The position numbers were made by a program, and so were the translations under genes. A DNA stretch of 17,183 nt from Lentimonas sp002292345 (GTDB lineage: Bacteria; Verrucomicrobiota; Verrucomicrobiia; Opitutales; Coraliomargaritaceae): the NCBI GenBank assembly GCA_964187655.1, contig CAXLMP010000061.1:1-17183 (forward strand). Direction: 5' to 3'. This document shows positions 1 through 7,798 of the stretch, piece by piece. Under the pieces are notes generated by a model. The model was given only the letters and a program-made list of their open reading frames with translations, ran no database searches and was not told the origin of the DNA. How positions within the stretch are numbered: position 1 is the first letter of the stretch; every line of letters starts with the position of its first letter.

Positions 1-1676
1 ATGAGGAAGGGGGTCTGCTGCAAATTATTCATATCCTGGTCGGGATAATGAAAAGACAGCCCTCGCAGTCCACTTTGGGACTGTAGGGTGATGGTGGGGG
101 CCTCAGTGGTTGGATAGATGTGCAAAATGCTGCCACCGCCCATTGTATGGTGCGGCACATCATGTATCCCGCGCAACTCGACGCCGCTGGGGACGTTCAA
201 GTTGCCAGAAAGTGTGTAATTGCCTCCCGGCAAAAACACCGTGCCACCACCGTCTGAAGCGATCGTATCCATGGCTACTTGAATCTCGCTAGTCATGTCT
301 TGCTCGCCTTTGGGCGCGACGACCGTAAAGCGATTCGTGCTTGGTTTGTAAGTGCGCTCGTCGTGATCCGGGAAGCGGGGGATCGATTCGAGCTCAATTC
401 GCTCTTCCGAGAACTGCACGACGGACTTGCCCGCTTGATTGAGGATGGAGCGTCTGCCACCTGCTAGGTCGACTCCAGCGAACAATGCACCGCTGACTCT
501 TGCTCCAATTTTTACGGTACTGCCTGCGCTTTCTAACGAACCTCCAACCATCGACAGGCTGCCTTCTGCCATCTCGATATGACCACTCTTCACTGTGCAT
601 TGCTCCATGAGCACCACTCCTTTGCCCTTGGATTCTAAGGCACGCTCTCCAGTGATAATGCATTCTGAAAATAAGACAGCCGATTCGAACTCTGGGCTTA
701 ATAAGATAGCGTGCCTATCCCCCTCAAAGTAACACTGGGTAAATACCATCCCGAAAGGGTTCGTCTTGTCGACGGATAGGGCGATTTCGCAATCCCGCAA
801 AATCAGGCGTCTAAACTGAGCGTTGGCCGCGCCGCGAGCACCTTCCGTGACTCGGAAACCGATGTTGTAGCCTTCGACGATGACCCGATCCACGTATTCC
901 CAATCGCTGCGCATCATGTGGATGCCGACCGCATTTAGACGCAACCAATCGCGTAAGTCCGTCGCTGCGGGCGGGCGAGGAAGTCCGCTTTTTAGCCAGT
1001 AATAAGGAGAAAACTTTATCTCCTCGAGGCGCCCGATATCGGTCGTTGAATCATAGCTGATCCCGACCTTTAGCGGGGTGCCGTAAATATTATGTAGGTA
1101 GTGCAGTTCGTTGGGGCCCGGGCCGATACGGATCCCCTGATACGGATTGACTAGAGTTAGATTTTCGAAAGTGGCGTTATCTAATTGTCCTAATTGCGCC
1201 AGGGTAAAAGGATAGGGGATGGGTCTGCGTGCGTTTTGCTCCGGATACCAAATTGCCAAATTTTTAACGCCCGCACTGGTGTCGACCGAGATGAATGGTG
1301 GTGCGTCTGCGTTACCTGCGTCGGTGTAAACAGCTAGGACGGTGCCTTTGACTTGTGCGCTGTGTGTCGTCGGCTCCAGCCATTCTCCACGCAAGGTTAC
1401 CGAAGGGGGAATCTTAAGGCGCCCTCGAAACGCATAGGCACCCCCGGGGACGAATACGGTGCCTCCCCCATGACTGGCCATTTTGTTGAGCGCTGCCTGA
1501 AAGGCAGGGGTGCAATCCGTCACCGCATCCGCGACCGCTCCAAAATCCATCACGTTGTAGCCAGAGACCACTAGCTCGCTAGTGGGGTGCTGCGTCTCGA
1601 CGATTTGCCAGGCGGGATCGCCCTGCGCGCAGCAAAAGATTGTGCTCAGAACCAAGCTTAGAAAGTATTTTTTCAT
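1..1676 (-). CDS. Secreted right-handed beta-helix protein (Pectate_lyase_3/GH28-related), partial, with duplicated domain
   Basis: The frame opens at an ATG (1676-1674) and stays open for 558 codons to the left window edge, so the C-terminus is missing. Residues 1-19 form a signal peptide (KK followed by FLSLVLSTIF). Residues about 40-100 match the start of a Pectate_lyase_3 helix: YNVMDFGAVADAVTD, GGGTVFVPGGAY, then a VTLRG turn. A helix-like stretch with 'SDWEYVDRVIVEGYN' follows (about 255-275). From about residue 448 the same start recurs (GGGTVFLPGGNY, VELRG, then SFHYPDQD matching AIWYPEQN), so the protein contains two tandem helices. The family includes polysaccharide lyases and glycoside hydrolases acting outside the cytoplasm. 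Paired helices are known for GH55, but I cannot assign a family or identify catalytic residues. An AAACGTTT operator lies 29 bp upstream. Product class is fairly certain; substrate is unknown. Confidence 0.85.
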   Translation of the reverse strand, partial: MKKYFLSLVLSTIFCCAQGDPAWQIVETQHPTSELVVSGYNVMDFGAVADAVTDCTPAFQAALNKMASHGGGTVFVPGGAYAFRGRLKIPPSVTLRGEWLEPTTHSAQVKGTVLAVYTDAGNADAPPFISVDTSAGVKNLAIWYPEQNARRPIPYPFTLAQLGQLDNATFENLTLVNPYQGIRIGPGPNELHYLHNIYGTPLKVGISYDSTTDIGRLEEIKFSPYYWLKSGLPRPPAATDLRDWLRLNAVGIHMMRSDWEYVDRVIVEGYNIGFRVTEGARGAANAQFRRLILRDCEIALSVDKTNPFGMVFTQCYFEGDRHAILLSPEFESAVLFSECIITGERALESKGKGVVLMEQCTVKSGHIEMAEGSLSMVGGSLESAGSTVKIGARVSGALFAGVDLAGGRRSILNQAGKSVVQFSEERIELESIPRFPDHDERTYKPSTNRFTVVAPKGEQDMTSEIQVAMDTIASDGGGTVFLPGGNYTLSGNLNVPSGVELRGIHDVPHHTMGGGSILHIYPTTEAPTITLQSQSGLRGLSFHYPDQDMNNLQQTPFL

Positions 1677-1701
1677 TTTTATATAATAGCCATGACGGTT
1701 A

Positions 1702-1729
1702 AGTATAAACGTTTATCTGAGCAAGCCAA
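1702..1729 (-). promoter_or_regulatory. Predicted promoter of the beta-helix gene
   Basis: Read on the minus strand, TTGGCT (1729-1724) and TATACT (1707-1702) are separated by 16 bp, a fair sigma-70-type pair. The AAACGTTT palindrome fills the spacer and touches the -10 box, which suits repression by steric block. Predicted from sequence only. Confidence 0.45.
1705..1716. promoter_or_regulatory. LacI/GalR-like operator, perfect 12-bp palindrome
   Basis: ATAAACGTTTAT is its own reverse complement. It lies 29 bp upstream of the beta-helix start codon and overlaps the predicted -10 box. It shares the AAACGTTT core with five other sites in this window. A central CG in an A/T-flanked palindrome is typical of LacI/GalR-family operators; the regulator itself is not encoded here. 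Confidence 0.7.
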
Positions 1730-2149
1730 ATGGAGGATAGTACGGTATTGATCTGCAGCGAATTCCAGCTTGAAACTGAGCCTTGCTGAGATAGTCAATT
1801 TCTTAATAAATCAGATTATCTTAAAGCAACCGGATCTCCCTCAATGCCAGCGCAGCGCTTTTGTAAAAACGACTGTTTGAGCTTGGTTGATAGCGATGCC
1901 GAGGACGCAGGAAAAAACTCATGCCTAAAGGTTCGCCAAGAGTCCCTACACGGGTAAGCTAGCGCAAAGATGATAGGGCGCGCATGGGCTTGGCGGTGGC
2001 CAAGAATAAACATGAAGAACCATCCTCAAGGTCAAATCTGAATTCGTCCTTGCAATGTATTTGATTAAAAAGGTGAATCGATTAACCATTCAGCCTCGTT
2101 GGATCAATCCCCTGCTTTTAAGCACTTTTAAAATCACTAAACTCCTCAC

Positions 2150-4411
2150 ATGAAGCTTCTTAAACTGAAACCTTTGTTAATTATAGGGTGTTACCTGCTA
2201 CAGCTTGGCATTGCGGGCGCAGCCAACTTCGATAACGACAGTAGTAACCATCTCTGGTCGACGGCCTCCAACTGGAGCTCCGACACGCTCCCAGCGGCTG
2301 GCGATGCGGTGATTGATGGCTATGATGTCATCCTTGACCGTGTCCCCGCTGAAAGCCCCGCCGTGCTAGAGATGATCGATGGCTCCCTGACGCTTCGTGA
2401 GCGCGGTGGTCTGTCGCTCGCCTCGCTGCGAATTGGCGAAAAATTAGAAGCGGTGGTACAACTGATGCTCGAGGGGTCGAACGTATCTCTGCGCAGCGCA
2501 GGTGGTGCCTTTAAACTGGGAAAGTCAGCCACAGTGATCACGCTGCCTGATGCCGGCGGTAGTAGTCCACTTGAACTTGGGGATGGCGAGTTGACCCTCG
2601 AGATCGGTTCTGAGTGGATACTCGACGGATCAAAGTACCGGGGTAACTTCGCGCTAGGTGATCGATTCGTTCTCGCCAATTATGGATCTCTGAGCAGCGG
2701 CACGGGTGGCATTCGCACCCGCAACTTTGACCTTCCCGCGAATCGTGAGCTTAAACTGGTCGCGGCGGCAAACTCGCTCTATTACGAGGTGGTGGCTCAG
2801 ACTCCTGCGACTGGCCCCAATGTGATCATCATTAATGTCGATGATATGGCAGGCGGCCATTTCTTTGGCTTCGAGGGGCGTGATTGTCTCACACCAACAC
2901 TCGACACTTTAGCTGGGACCGGCATCCGCTTCAATGAGGCATTTGCCGCGTCGACCGTGTGTGGACCCTCGCGCTATGCCTTGATGACCGGTCGCTGGCC
3001 CTCGCGTAATACCAGCCAGCGCTTCATCGCGCGCTATCCACTCGGCACGGTTGGGCGCTTCGCCGTCTCTGATACGGAACTCGAACCCGACGGCCAAAAT
3101 CTCGCTGCCTGGCTGCAACAGGCAGGCTACCGCACCGGTCTCGTTGGCAAGGGCCACTTCACGGACGACGATCTCAACAACACCAATAACTGGGCAGCGA
3201 AGGGCCTGCTTGCTTATCCAAAGAAGGCCGAACCGAAGACGGACGCCACGACCAATGCCAAAATGCGCCATAATCACCGTGTGCTCTGTCAGCGGATGCG
3301 GACCTTCGGCTTCGACTACGTGGCAAGCTACTACAAGGCAAACCTCGTCGAGCTGCGCAGCGATGCCCTGAATGTGCACAATCAAGAATGGATTACCAAG
3401 GGCGCCCTCGATTTCATTGATGAAAATCACAAGGAGCGATTCTTCCTCTACATGGCGCCGACCATCACTCACGGACCGGTGCGCAATGATCTAAGCAAAA
3501 CGCTGCGCGCCGACAATGCTTACACCAGTGCCGGCTACCTGCCCAATCAGGACTACTCCTTCATGCCTTCACGGCAGCAGATTATCGATGAGGTGAAAGC
3601 AGCTCGCAAGCATCCCGTTTCCGCTCGTGAGACTTGGCTCGACCACTCGCTCGCCGCCATCGTCAACAAGCTCAATCAACACGGCATTCGCAATGACACC
3701 TTGATTATTTTTACTGCCGATCATGGTGAGAAGACGGTTTCGGGGCCACTGGTATGGGGTAAATCCTCGCTCTATGATATTGGTATGCGGGTGCCACTGG
3801 TGCTGAATTGGCCCAATGGCATCGCCTCGCCCGGTCGAAGCTATGATGAAATCGTCAGTCAGGTCGACCTTGCGCCGACCCTGCTCGCGCTGACGGGTGC
3901 TGCAAGTCTACCGACCCGTGCGGTGGATGGCGTCAGTTTGGCGTCGGTGCTCAAGGGCAGCGACGCTGTGGTGCGGGATGCTCTTTTTTGCGAGATTGGT
4001 TATGCCCGAGCCGTGCGCACTAAGACCTTCAAATACGTGGCCGTGCGCTACACGCCTGAAATCTATGCTCAGATCGATAAAGGGTATCTGTGGGAGCGGG
4101 TTGAGGGTAACACGGCGACCGGCAGGCACATTGAGCCGCGCCCTTACTACGTCGACAACCGTCAGCTAGGTTCGCTGTCAGCCAATACCCATCCGACCTA
4201 CTTTGATGACGATCAGCTCTACTCCTTGGCCAACGACTCGGACGAGGAAAACAATCTTTACAGCCAGATGCCCGAAGTTGCTGAGCTGCTCAAGCAGCGT
4301 CTCACTGAATACATTGGCGAGATACCGGGCCGTCCGTTTGGCGAGTTTAACGACTCTGCGGCTCGATCAGCCGCGACGCCTGAAGCATCGAAAATGTATC
4401 TGCTTAGATAG
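2150..4411 (+). CDS. Secreted Cys-type sulfatase (S1 family) with N-terminal beta-rich extension
   Basis: This 753-residue protein begins with a signal peptide (about 1-25: Lys-rich start, LLIIGCYLLQLGIAGA). Residues about 26-220 are a beta-rich, Gly/Ser/Asp-rich extension opening with an LWSTASNWSSD motif, unlike a catalytic domain. The sulfatase domain starts near residue 223 (NVIIINVDD; metal ligands D231/D232). The active-site signature is C271-G-P-S-R275, whose Cys should be converted to formylglycine by a maturase encoded elsewhere. Further expected residues are K334 and H336 (GKGHF), H441 (THGP), D524-H525 (ADHGE) and K538 (GKSSLYD). It should hydrolyse sulfate esters of a glycan or other substrate in the periplasm or outside the cell; the substrate cannot be told. 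No good Shine-Dalgarno precedes the ATG; the signal peptide supports this start. It converges on the second sulfatase. Confidence 0.93.
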   Translation: MKLLKLKPLLIIGCYLLQLGIAGAANFDNDSSNHLWSTASNWSSDTLPAAGDAVIDGYDVILDRVPAESPAVLEMIDGSLTLRERGGLSLASLRIGEKLEAVVQLMLEGSNVSLRSAGGAFKLGKSATVITLPDAGGSSPLELGDGELTLEIGSEWILDGSKYRGNFALGDRFVLANYGSLSSGTGGIRTRNFDLPANRELKLVAAANSLYYEVVAQTPATGPNVIIINVDDMAGGHFFGFEGRDCLTPTLDTLAGTGIRFNEAFAASTVCGPSRYALMTGRWPSRNTSQRFIARYPLGTVGRFAVSDTELEPDGQNLAAWLQQAGYRTGLVGKGHFTDDDLNNTNNWAAKGLLAYPKKAEPKTDATTNAKMRHNHRVLCQRMRTFGFDYVASYYKANLVELRSDALNVHNQEWITKGALDFIDENHKERFFLYMAPTITHGPVRNDLSKTLRADNAYTSAGYLPNQDYSFMPSRQQIIDEVKAARKHPVSARETWLDHSLAAIVNKLNQHGIRNDTLIIFTADHGEKTVSGPLVWGKSSLYDIGMRVPLVLNWPNGIASPGRSYDEIVSQVDLAPTLLALTGAASLPTRAVDGVSLASVLKGSDAVVRDALFCEIGYARAVRTKTFKYVAVRYTPEIYAQIDKGYLWERVEGNTATGRHIEPRPYYVDNRQLGSLSANTHPTYFDDDQLYSLANDSDEENNLYSQMPEVAELLKQRLTEYIGEIPGRPFGEFNDSAARSAATPEASKMYLLR

Positions 4412-4486
4412 TAACCTCTCCTGCAGGTGTCGTCCGCCGGCTGTGTCGAAGCGTTCGATGTTGGGTTAAGCTCTTGAAGGGCGGTA
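4412..4486. other. Short convergent intergenic gap between the two sulfatases
   Basis: The 75 bp separate two genes that end facing each other. No strong stem followed by a T-run was found for either strand. The only symmetry is an 8-bp palindrome CCTGCAGG at 4420-4427, too short to call a terminator. Confidence 0.5.
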
Positions 4487-5875
4487 TTACTGGTTCAGCA
4501 CTGCCGCTTCCCAAGCCTCGAGCAGAGCAAGGTAATGCGACGCCTTTTCAGGCAGGTGTTGAGATAAATTGTTCGACTCGGACGGGTCCTGCAGAATATT
4601 GAAAAGTCGGATTTTGCCTTTCTGCAGATGCGCTTTCCATTGCTTGTCGCGCACAGTGGTCCAGCCCGGTCGATCGTTCCAATAGTGAGGCTCGCTACGC
4701 TTGATCGATTCGCCCGCCAACGCTGCAACTAGATTTTCCCCATCAAGGTTTTGAGGGATTTGCGCGCCGACAAGATTTGCGATGGTCGGCAGTAGGTCGA
4801 CTCCGGTAAAGATCGTCTCGGAGTTTATTTTCCCCGAGGGCACCTTGCCGGGCCAGCGCACCAAGAACGGCACGCGCGTCCCTCCGTCGTGTAAGGAAAT
4901 CTTACGGTCTCGAAACGGTCCAGATGAGCCGACGCAATTAATTAGAGTGGGGCGTTCTTGAATACGCTTAGCTAACTGACCGCGATTGTGAACGCCTCCG
5001 AGTGGCGGTGGGCCATTATCACTGGAGAAGATAATCAGCGTATCCTCATCGATGCCTAAGTCTTCGAGTGCCTGCAGCAGACGGCCAAGCTGATTATCTA
5101 ATTCGGTCACATCGGAGCAGTAGGCGCGCATCGCTGCCTCGAGGTCGCCTTGCGTGCTAATCCACGTCAGAAAGTCCCGCATCAGGGGATTCTCGAAGTC
5201 TTGAATGTCGACCTGAAGATCGCGATAGGGCTCCAGCATATCCGTGCGCGGATCGATGTAGGAATGGGTCGGGTAGACCCAAAGATTTAGGTAAAATGGC
5301 GACTCAGCTACTTTTTGCCTTTGTATGAAATCAATCGCTAAATCGACGTAGCGCTGAGTCGTATTCTCGCGCCAGTGTGGTTGATCACGCTCTTCTTTGT
5401 TCCAACCTTCGACTTTACCGTTGTGGATAAAGTCTTCATCGACTCCATACGCTGCAGCAGTTGGAGCTTCTGCCCCTTTACCGCTCATATGCCATTTTCC
5501 AAAATGAGCCGTCGTATAGCCGACACTTTTTAATAGCTGGTAAAGGTTGGGCGCCTCAGCGTCCATACTAAGGGACTTTTGAAAATAATGCGCCGGATAG
5601 CGACCACTCATCAGCGCGTAGCGGCTCGGCGCGCACCAAGCGGAACTCATGTAGGCATTTTGAATCGTTAGCCCCTCGGCGGCCAAGCGATCGATGTTGG
5701 GGGACTTTACATAGGGATGCCCGTTCACTGCCAGATCTCCATAGCCTAAGTCATCGCACAGGATAAAAATAATATTCGGTCGCGTGTCTTGCGTCGGCGA
5801 GGCTGTAGTGGCGGAGGCGCTGACAGGCAAAAGCGCGCAGACAGCAAAGGCGAGTCGGTGAAGTGGCGGGCTCAT
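4487..5875 (-). CDS. Secreted Cys-type sulfatase (arylsulfatase-like, S1 family)
   Basis: This 462-residue protein is a typical single-domain sulfatase. Residues 1-22 are a signal peptide (HR, then LAFAVCALLPVSASA). The catalytic domain starts at NIIFILCDD (D41/D42, calcium ligands). The signature is C81-A-P-S-R85 with a following GRYP, so C81 is the formylglycine precursor. K127 and H129 (GKWH), H204 (PTHSY), D286/N287 (SSDNG) and K325 (RDRKISLHDGG) complete the expected active site. It desulfates an unidentified substrate in the periplasm or outside the cell. It is transcribed alone, in the same direction as the ExbBD/VWA operon but 294 bp downstream of it and with its own promoter and operator. 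Its sequence differs clearly from the neighbouring sulfatase, so the pair is not a recent duplication and probably acts on different linkages. Confidence 0.95.
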   Translation of the reverse strand: MSPPLHRLAFAVCALLPVSASATTASPTQDTRPNIIFILCDDLGYGDLAVNGHPYVKSPNIDRLAAEGLTIQNAYMSSAWCAPSRYALMSGRYPAHYFQKSLSMDAEAPNLYQLLKSVGYTTAHFGKWHMSGKGAEAPTAAAYGVDEDFIHNGKVEGWNKEERDQPHWRENTTQRYVDLAIDFIQRQKVAESPFYLNLWVYPTHSYIDPRTDMLEPYRDLQVDIQDFENPLMRDFLTWISTQGDLEAAMRAYCSDVTELDNQLGRLLQALEDLGIDEDTLIIFSSDNGPPPLGGVHNRGQLAKRIQERPTLINCVGSSGPFRDRKISLHDGGTRVPFLVRWPGKVPSGKINSETIFTGVDLLPTIANLVGAQIPQNLDGENLVAALAGESIKRSEPHYWNDRPGWTTVRDKQWKAHLQKGKIRLFNILQDPSESNNLSQHLPEKASHYLALLEAWEAAVLNQ

Positions 5876-5909
5876 TGGTTTATTTATTTTCGTTTTGAAT
5901 CAATCGAGA

Positions 5910-5917
5910 AAACGTTT
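5910..5917. promoter_or_regulatory. LacI/GalR-like operator at the sulfatase transcription start
   Basis: The AAACGTTT core begins two bases downstream of the TATAAT box and 35 bp upstream of the start codon. A repressor bound here would cover the predicted transcription start. Only the 8-bp core is symmetric at this site. Confidence 0.7.
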
Positions 5918-5919
5918 AT

Positions 5920-5949
5920 ATTATATTCATTGCTGACAGGCATTGTCAA
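5920..5949 (-). promoter_or_regulatory. Strong sigma-70-type promoter of the second sulfatase
   Basis: On the minus strand a perfect TTGACA (5949-5944) is followed after 18 bp by a perfect TATAAT (5925-5920). The expected transcription start falls about 7 nt downstream, inside the AAACGTTT operator. The leader would be about 35-40 nt. Confidence 0.75.
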
Positions 5950-6169
5950 TTGAGCGGAGCTTACAAGAAACAACGTGCTGGGTATATTGAGTGGCAAAAG
6001 CTGGGCAACGAAGTAAGCAAAGCGCGCACGCTACTAAAAAAGCAAGACGCGCAATACAACAGGCCGAGTCGAATTGTATCGATTCTAAATCATAGAATTT
6101 GCCTTAGCCTGTGCCTCAATTTGTAAAACGGCACTGAAGTGCTTGTCGGTGTTTTAAAGGCAAGTTGTC

Positions 6170-7336
6170 TTACTTGAGCTCAAATTTGATCGGATACTCG
6201 TCCCTTGGCACCATTGGAATTTTTCCACTCGTTTCAAAACGAGGCTCTTTGCTGGGCGGAAATGGTGAATCTCCATATTTTTTCAGATAAGCCTGTGGGG
6301 TGACATAACGAGCCTCACCGTTTCCAATCGCAGCTATACTATCGAGGTGAGCATTTGATGAGATGCCCAATCCGATCGTGTGGATAACGGGGATTTTCTT
6401 ACCCTTAGATTTAAGTTGTTGGATCATTTGTCGAATTTGCGTAATGCCTCGATCATTGCTACAATAGCCATCGGTCATGAAGAAAATCGTGTCTGGGATC
6501 GGATCCATTGTGAGTGCCATATACATCGGTACATCAAAGATGGTACCATACAGGGTGGGAGTCTCGCGGATTGCTTTGAGCGCCCTTTTTCGTGCGAAAG
6601 AATCAGCACTATAATAACGGGCTTTGGGTAGCCGACTCCACTTCTTGGGGCGGAAGGAATCATTTGCGGCGCCGTTTTCGCCACTGGCACGACTCGAAAC
6701 CCAATTATCTGCCGAATCCCGAACGTCATCCATGCCCGGCCAGGTCGGTCCGGCAAAGAAAATTAATCCAAAATTGACCTCTAGCGGTAGCTCTTCGATC
6801 ACTCGAGTGGCTTCCCTGCGCATAATCATTTCATTTCCTGATAACACTAAAGAATCCGAGAAATCGATGACAAAGACGATGTGTTTGCCACCGCCTGAAA
6901 TGCCGAAGAAATCGATCTTAATATCCAAGTCTAAGCTTGCACCATCGCCAAATCCATCGCCGAAACCTTTGCCAGTACCATCGCCGTCTCCGGCACCGCG
7001 AATGCGGACGTCACTGCGTGGATTGGATATATTCAGGTCGATATTATCGAGGCTCAAATCGGAGGGGATCTCTGCGATGATCGGAATCGGCAGTGGGGCG
7101 GCGGACTGTTGTTGCGACCGCTTCATCTTGATCTTATATTCCCGCTTCATTGGGTCGATGCTTTCTGGAATGGCCGGCGCCTCCAGTTGCGGTTCGGGAG
7201 CCTTGAGGCGATCAAAGATCACCATGCCTCCAAAAAAGGCGCCAATCACAAAGTGAATGGCTAAACTAATACCAATCACCATTGCCAGGCGGCTTCCGGT
7301 AAACCAGCGGAGGTAAAATGGACGGGTATCAGACAT
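6170..7336 (-). CDS. Membrane-anchored VWA-domain protein in the TonB position of an ExbBD operon
   Basis: This 388-residue protein has a short cytoplasmic N-terminus, one membrane helix (about 17-40), a Pro-rich stretch (47-90) and a Gly/Asp-rich linker (114-132). This matches the anchor-plus-linker layout of TonB. In place of a TonB C-terminal domain there is a von Willebrand A domain from about 150 to 345. Its MIDAS metal site is visible as D158-x-S160-x-S162 (VIDFSDS), with D289 in FFMTDG and a Thr near 261-265 (TLYGT) as the likely third element. VWA domains bind protein partners through a divalent metal. It is the last gene of the operon, 18 bp after the second ExbD. I infer that ExbB/ExbD either drive it or are assembled with it across the periplasm; its partner is unknown. 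Domain call firm, role inferred. Confidence 0.88.
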   Translation of the reverse strand: MSDTRPFYLRWFTGSRLAMVIGISLAIHFVIGAFFGGMVIFDRLKAPEPQLEAPAIPESIDPMKREYKIKMKRSQQQSAAPLPIPIIAEIPSDLSLDNIDLNISNPRSDVRIRGAGDGDGTGKGFGDGFGDGASLDLDIKIDFFGISGGGKHIVFVIDFSDSLVLSGNEMIMRREATRVIEELPLEVNFGLIFFAGPTWPGMDDVRDSADNWVSSRASGENGAANDSFRPKKWSRLPKARYYSADSFARKRALKAIRETPTLYGTIFDVPMYMALTMDPIPDTIFFMTDGYCSNDRGITQIRQMIQQLKSKGKKIPVIHTIGLGISSNAHLDSIAAIGNGEARYVTPQAYLKKYGDSPFPPSKEPRFETSGKIPMVPRDEYPIKFELK

Positions 7337-7354
7337 AACTCTAAGAATAATGGG

Positions 7355-7792
7355 TTATTCGCCTGAGGCGAAGGTGACGGAGGTTACTTTAGCCTCTACG
7401 CAAGCGTTCATGACATTCACAATCGCCTGCTGCTCAGTCATCTCGTCCGGGTTGATGAGAATTAGCGTTTTAAAGCCCGCCCGCTCGGAAGATGCACGAA
7501 TTTGTGTCAGCAGTCCGACTAGCTCGGGCAGTTGGAAGCCGGCAGGCTCGCCCAGCGGGGCACCGTTGAATAGGATACCACCGTCAGACAATATGTCGAC
7601 TAGGTGTTCTTCCGGCAGTGGCGTATCTGGTGCGGCAGGGACACTGGTGGGTAGCTTGATGCCCAAATCAGCCTCTTGCTTCATGATCGTGGTGGTGACC
7701 ATGAAGTAGATCAACAACAGGAAAACCACGTCGATCATTGCGGTGAGATCCACTCGATCTTTGGTCTTTAAATAGGTATCAGTCGCTTTCAT
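7355..7792 (-). CDS. exbD: ExbD/TolR-family biopolymer transport protein (second copy)
   Basis: This 145-residue protein has the ExbD layout: a short cytoplasmic N-terminus, one membrane helix (about 18-38) and a periplasmic domain. The helix starts with DLTAMIDVVFLLLIYFM; D21 is the position of the essential proton-carrying Asp of ExbD/TolR. The usual T-P before I-D is T-A here. ExbD and ExbB form the inner-membrane channel that uses the proton motive force to move an envelope partner. It starts 6 bp after the stop of the first ExbD and has an AGGA just before the ATG. Two different ExbD copies in a row are common in Bacteroidota and Verrucomicrobiota operons and suggest a heteromeric ExbD. 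Confidence 0.92.
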   Translation of the reverse strand: MKATDTYLKTKDRVDLTAMIDVVFLLLIYFMVTTTIMKQEADLGIKLPTSVPAAPDTPLPEEHLVDILSDGGILFNGAPLGEPAGFQLPELVGLLTQIRASSERAGFKTLILINPDEMTEQQAIVNVMNACVEAKVTSVTFASGE

Positions 7793-7798
7793 ATCCTA

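Larger units (their letters stand above)
1677..2149. other. 473-bp intergenic region between divergent genes
   Basis: The left end holds the promoter and operator of the minus-strand beta-helix gene. The rest shows no convincing gene. A 65-codon minus-strand frame (2013-1816) has a GAGG about 10 nt before its ATG, but it has no recognisable domain, signal peptide or membrane segment. A small hairpin (CTTGGC, loop GGTG, GCCAAG) sits at 1989-2004. No AAACGTTT site and no clear promoter was found in front of the plus-strand sulfatase at 2150. Confidence 0.6.
5876..6169. other. 294-bp intergenic region between the operon end and the second sulfatase
   Basis: The left part holds the promoter and operator of the minus-strand sulfatase. 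The right part follows the stop codon of the VWA gene. Two weak stem-loops occur there: GCAC/GTGC around TTCA near 6131-6142, and ATTCTA/TAGAAT at 6082-6098. Neither has a convincing T-run on the minus strand, so no terminator is called. A plus-strand frame starting at TTG (5950-6126, 58 residues, Lys-rich) has no ATG and no recognisable match. Confidence 0.5.

Noticed and set aside
2909..3472. 187-codon minus-strand frame opposite the first sulfatase
   Set aside because: It lies wholly opposite the catalytic core, including the CxPSR motif, and has no domain of its own; it is a shadow of the codon bias of the real gene.
2150..5875. The two sulfatases as an inverted recent duplication
   Set aside because: They differ in length, domain layout, and active-site surroundings (CGPSR/DHG versus CAPSR/DNG), so they are distant relatives.
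5950..6126. 58-codon Lys-rich plus-strand frame starting with TTG
   Set aside because: No ATG, no Shine-Dalgarno, no known domain, and it starts within the opposing promoter region. A small gene is not excluded but is unsupported.
6131..6142. Stem-loop after the VWA gene as a terminator
   Set aside because: Only a 4-bp stem with no proper T-run on the minus strand.
6624..7256. 210-codon plus-strand frame opposite the VWA gene
   Set aside because: Ser/Pro-rich translation with no recognisable domain, antisense to the TM, linker and MIDAS region of a well-supported gene.
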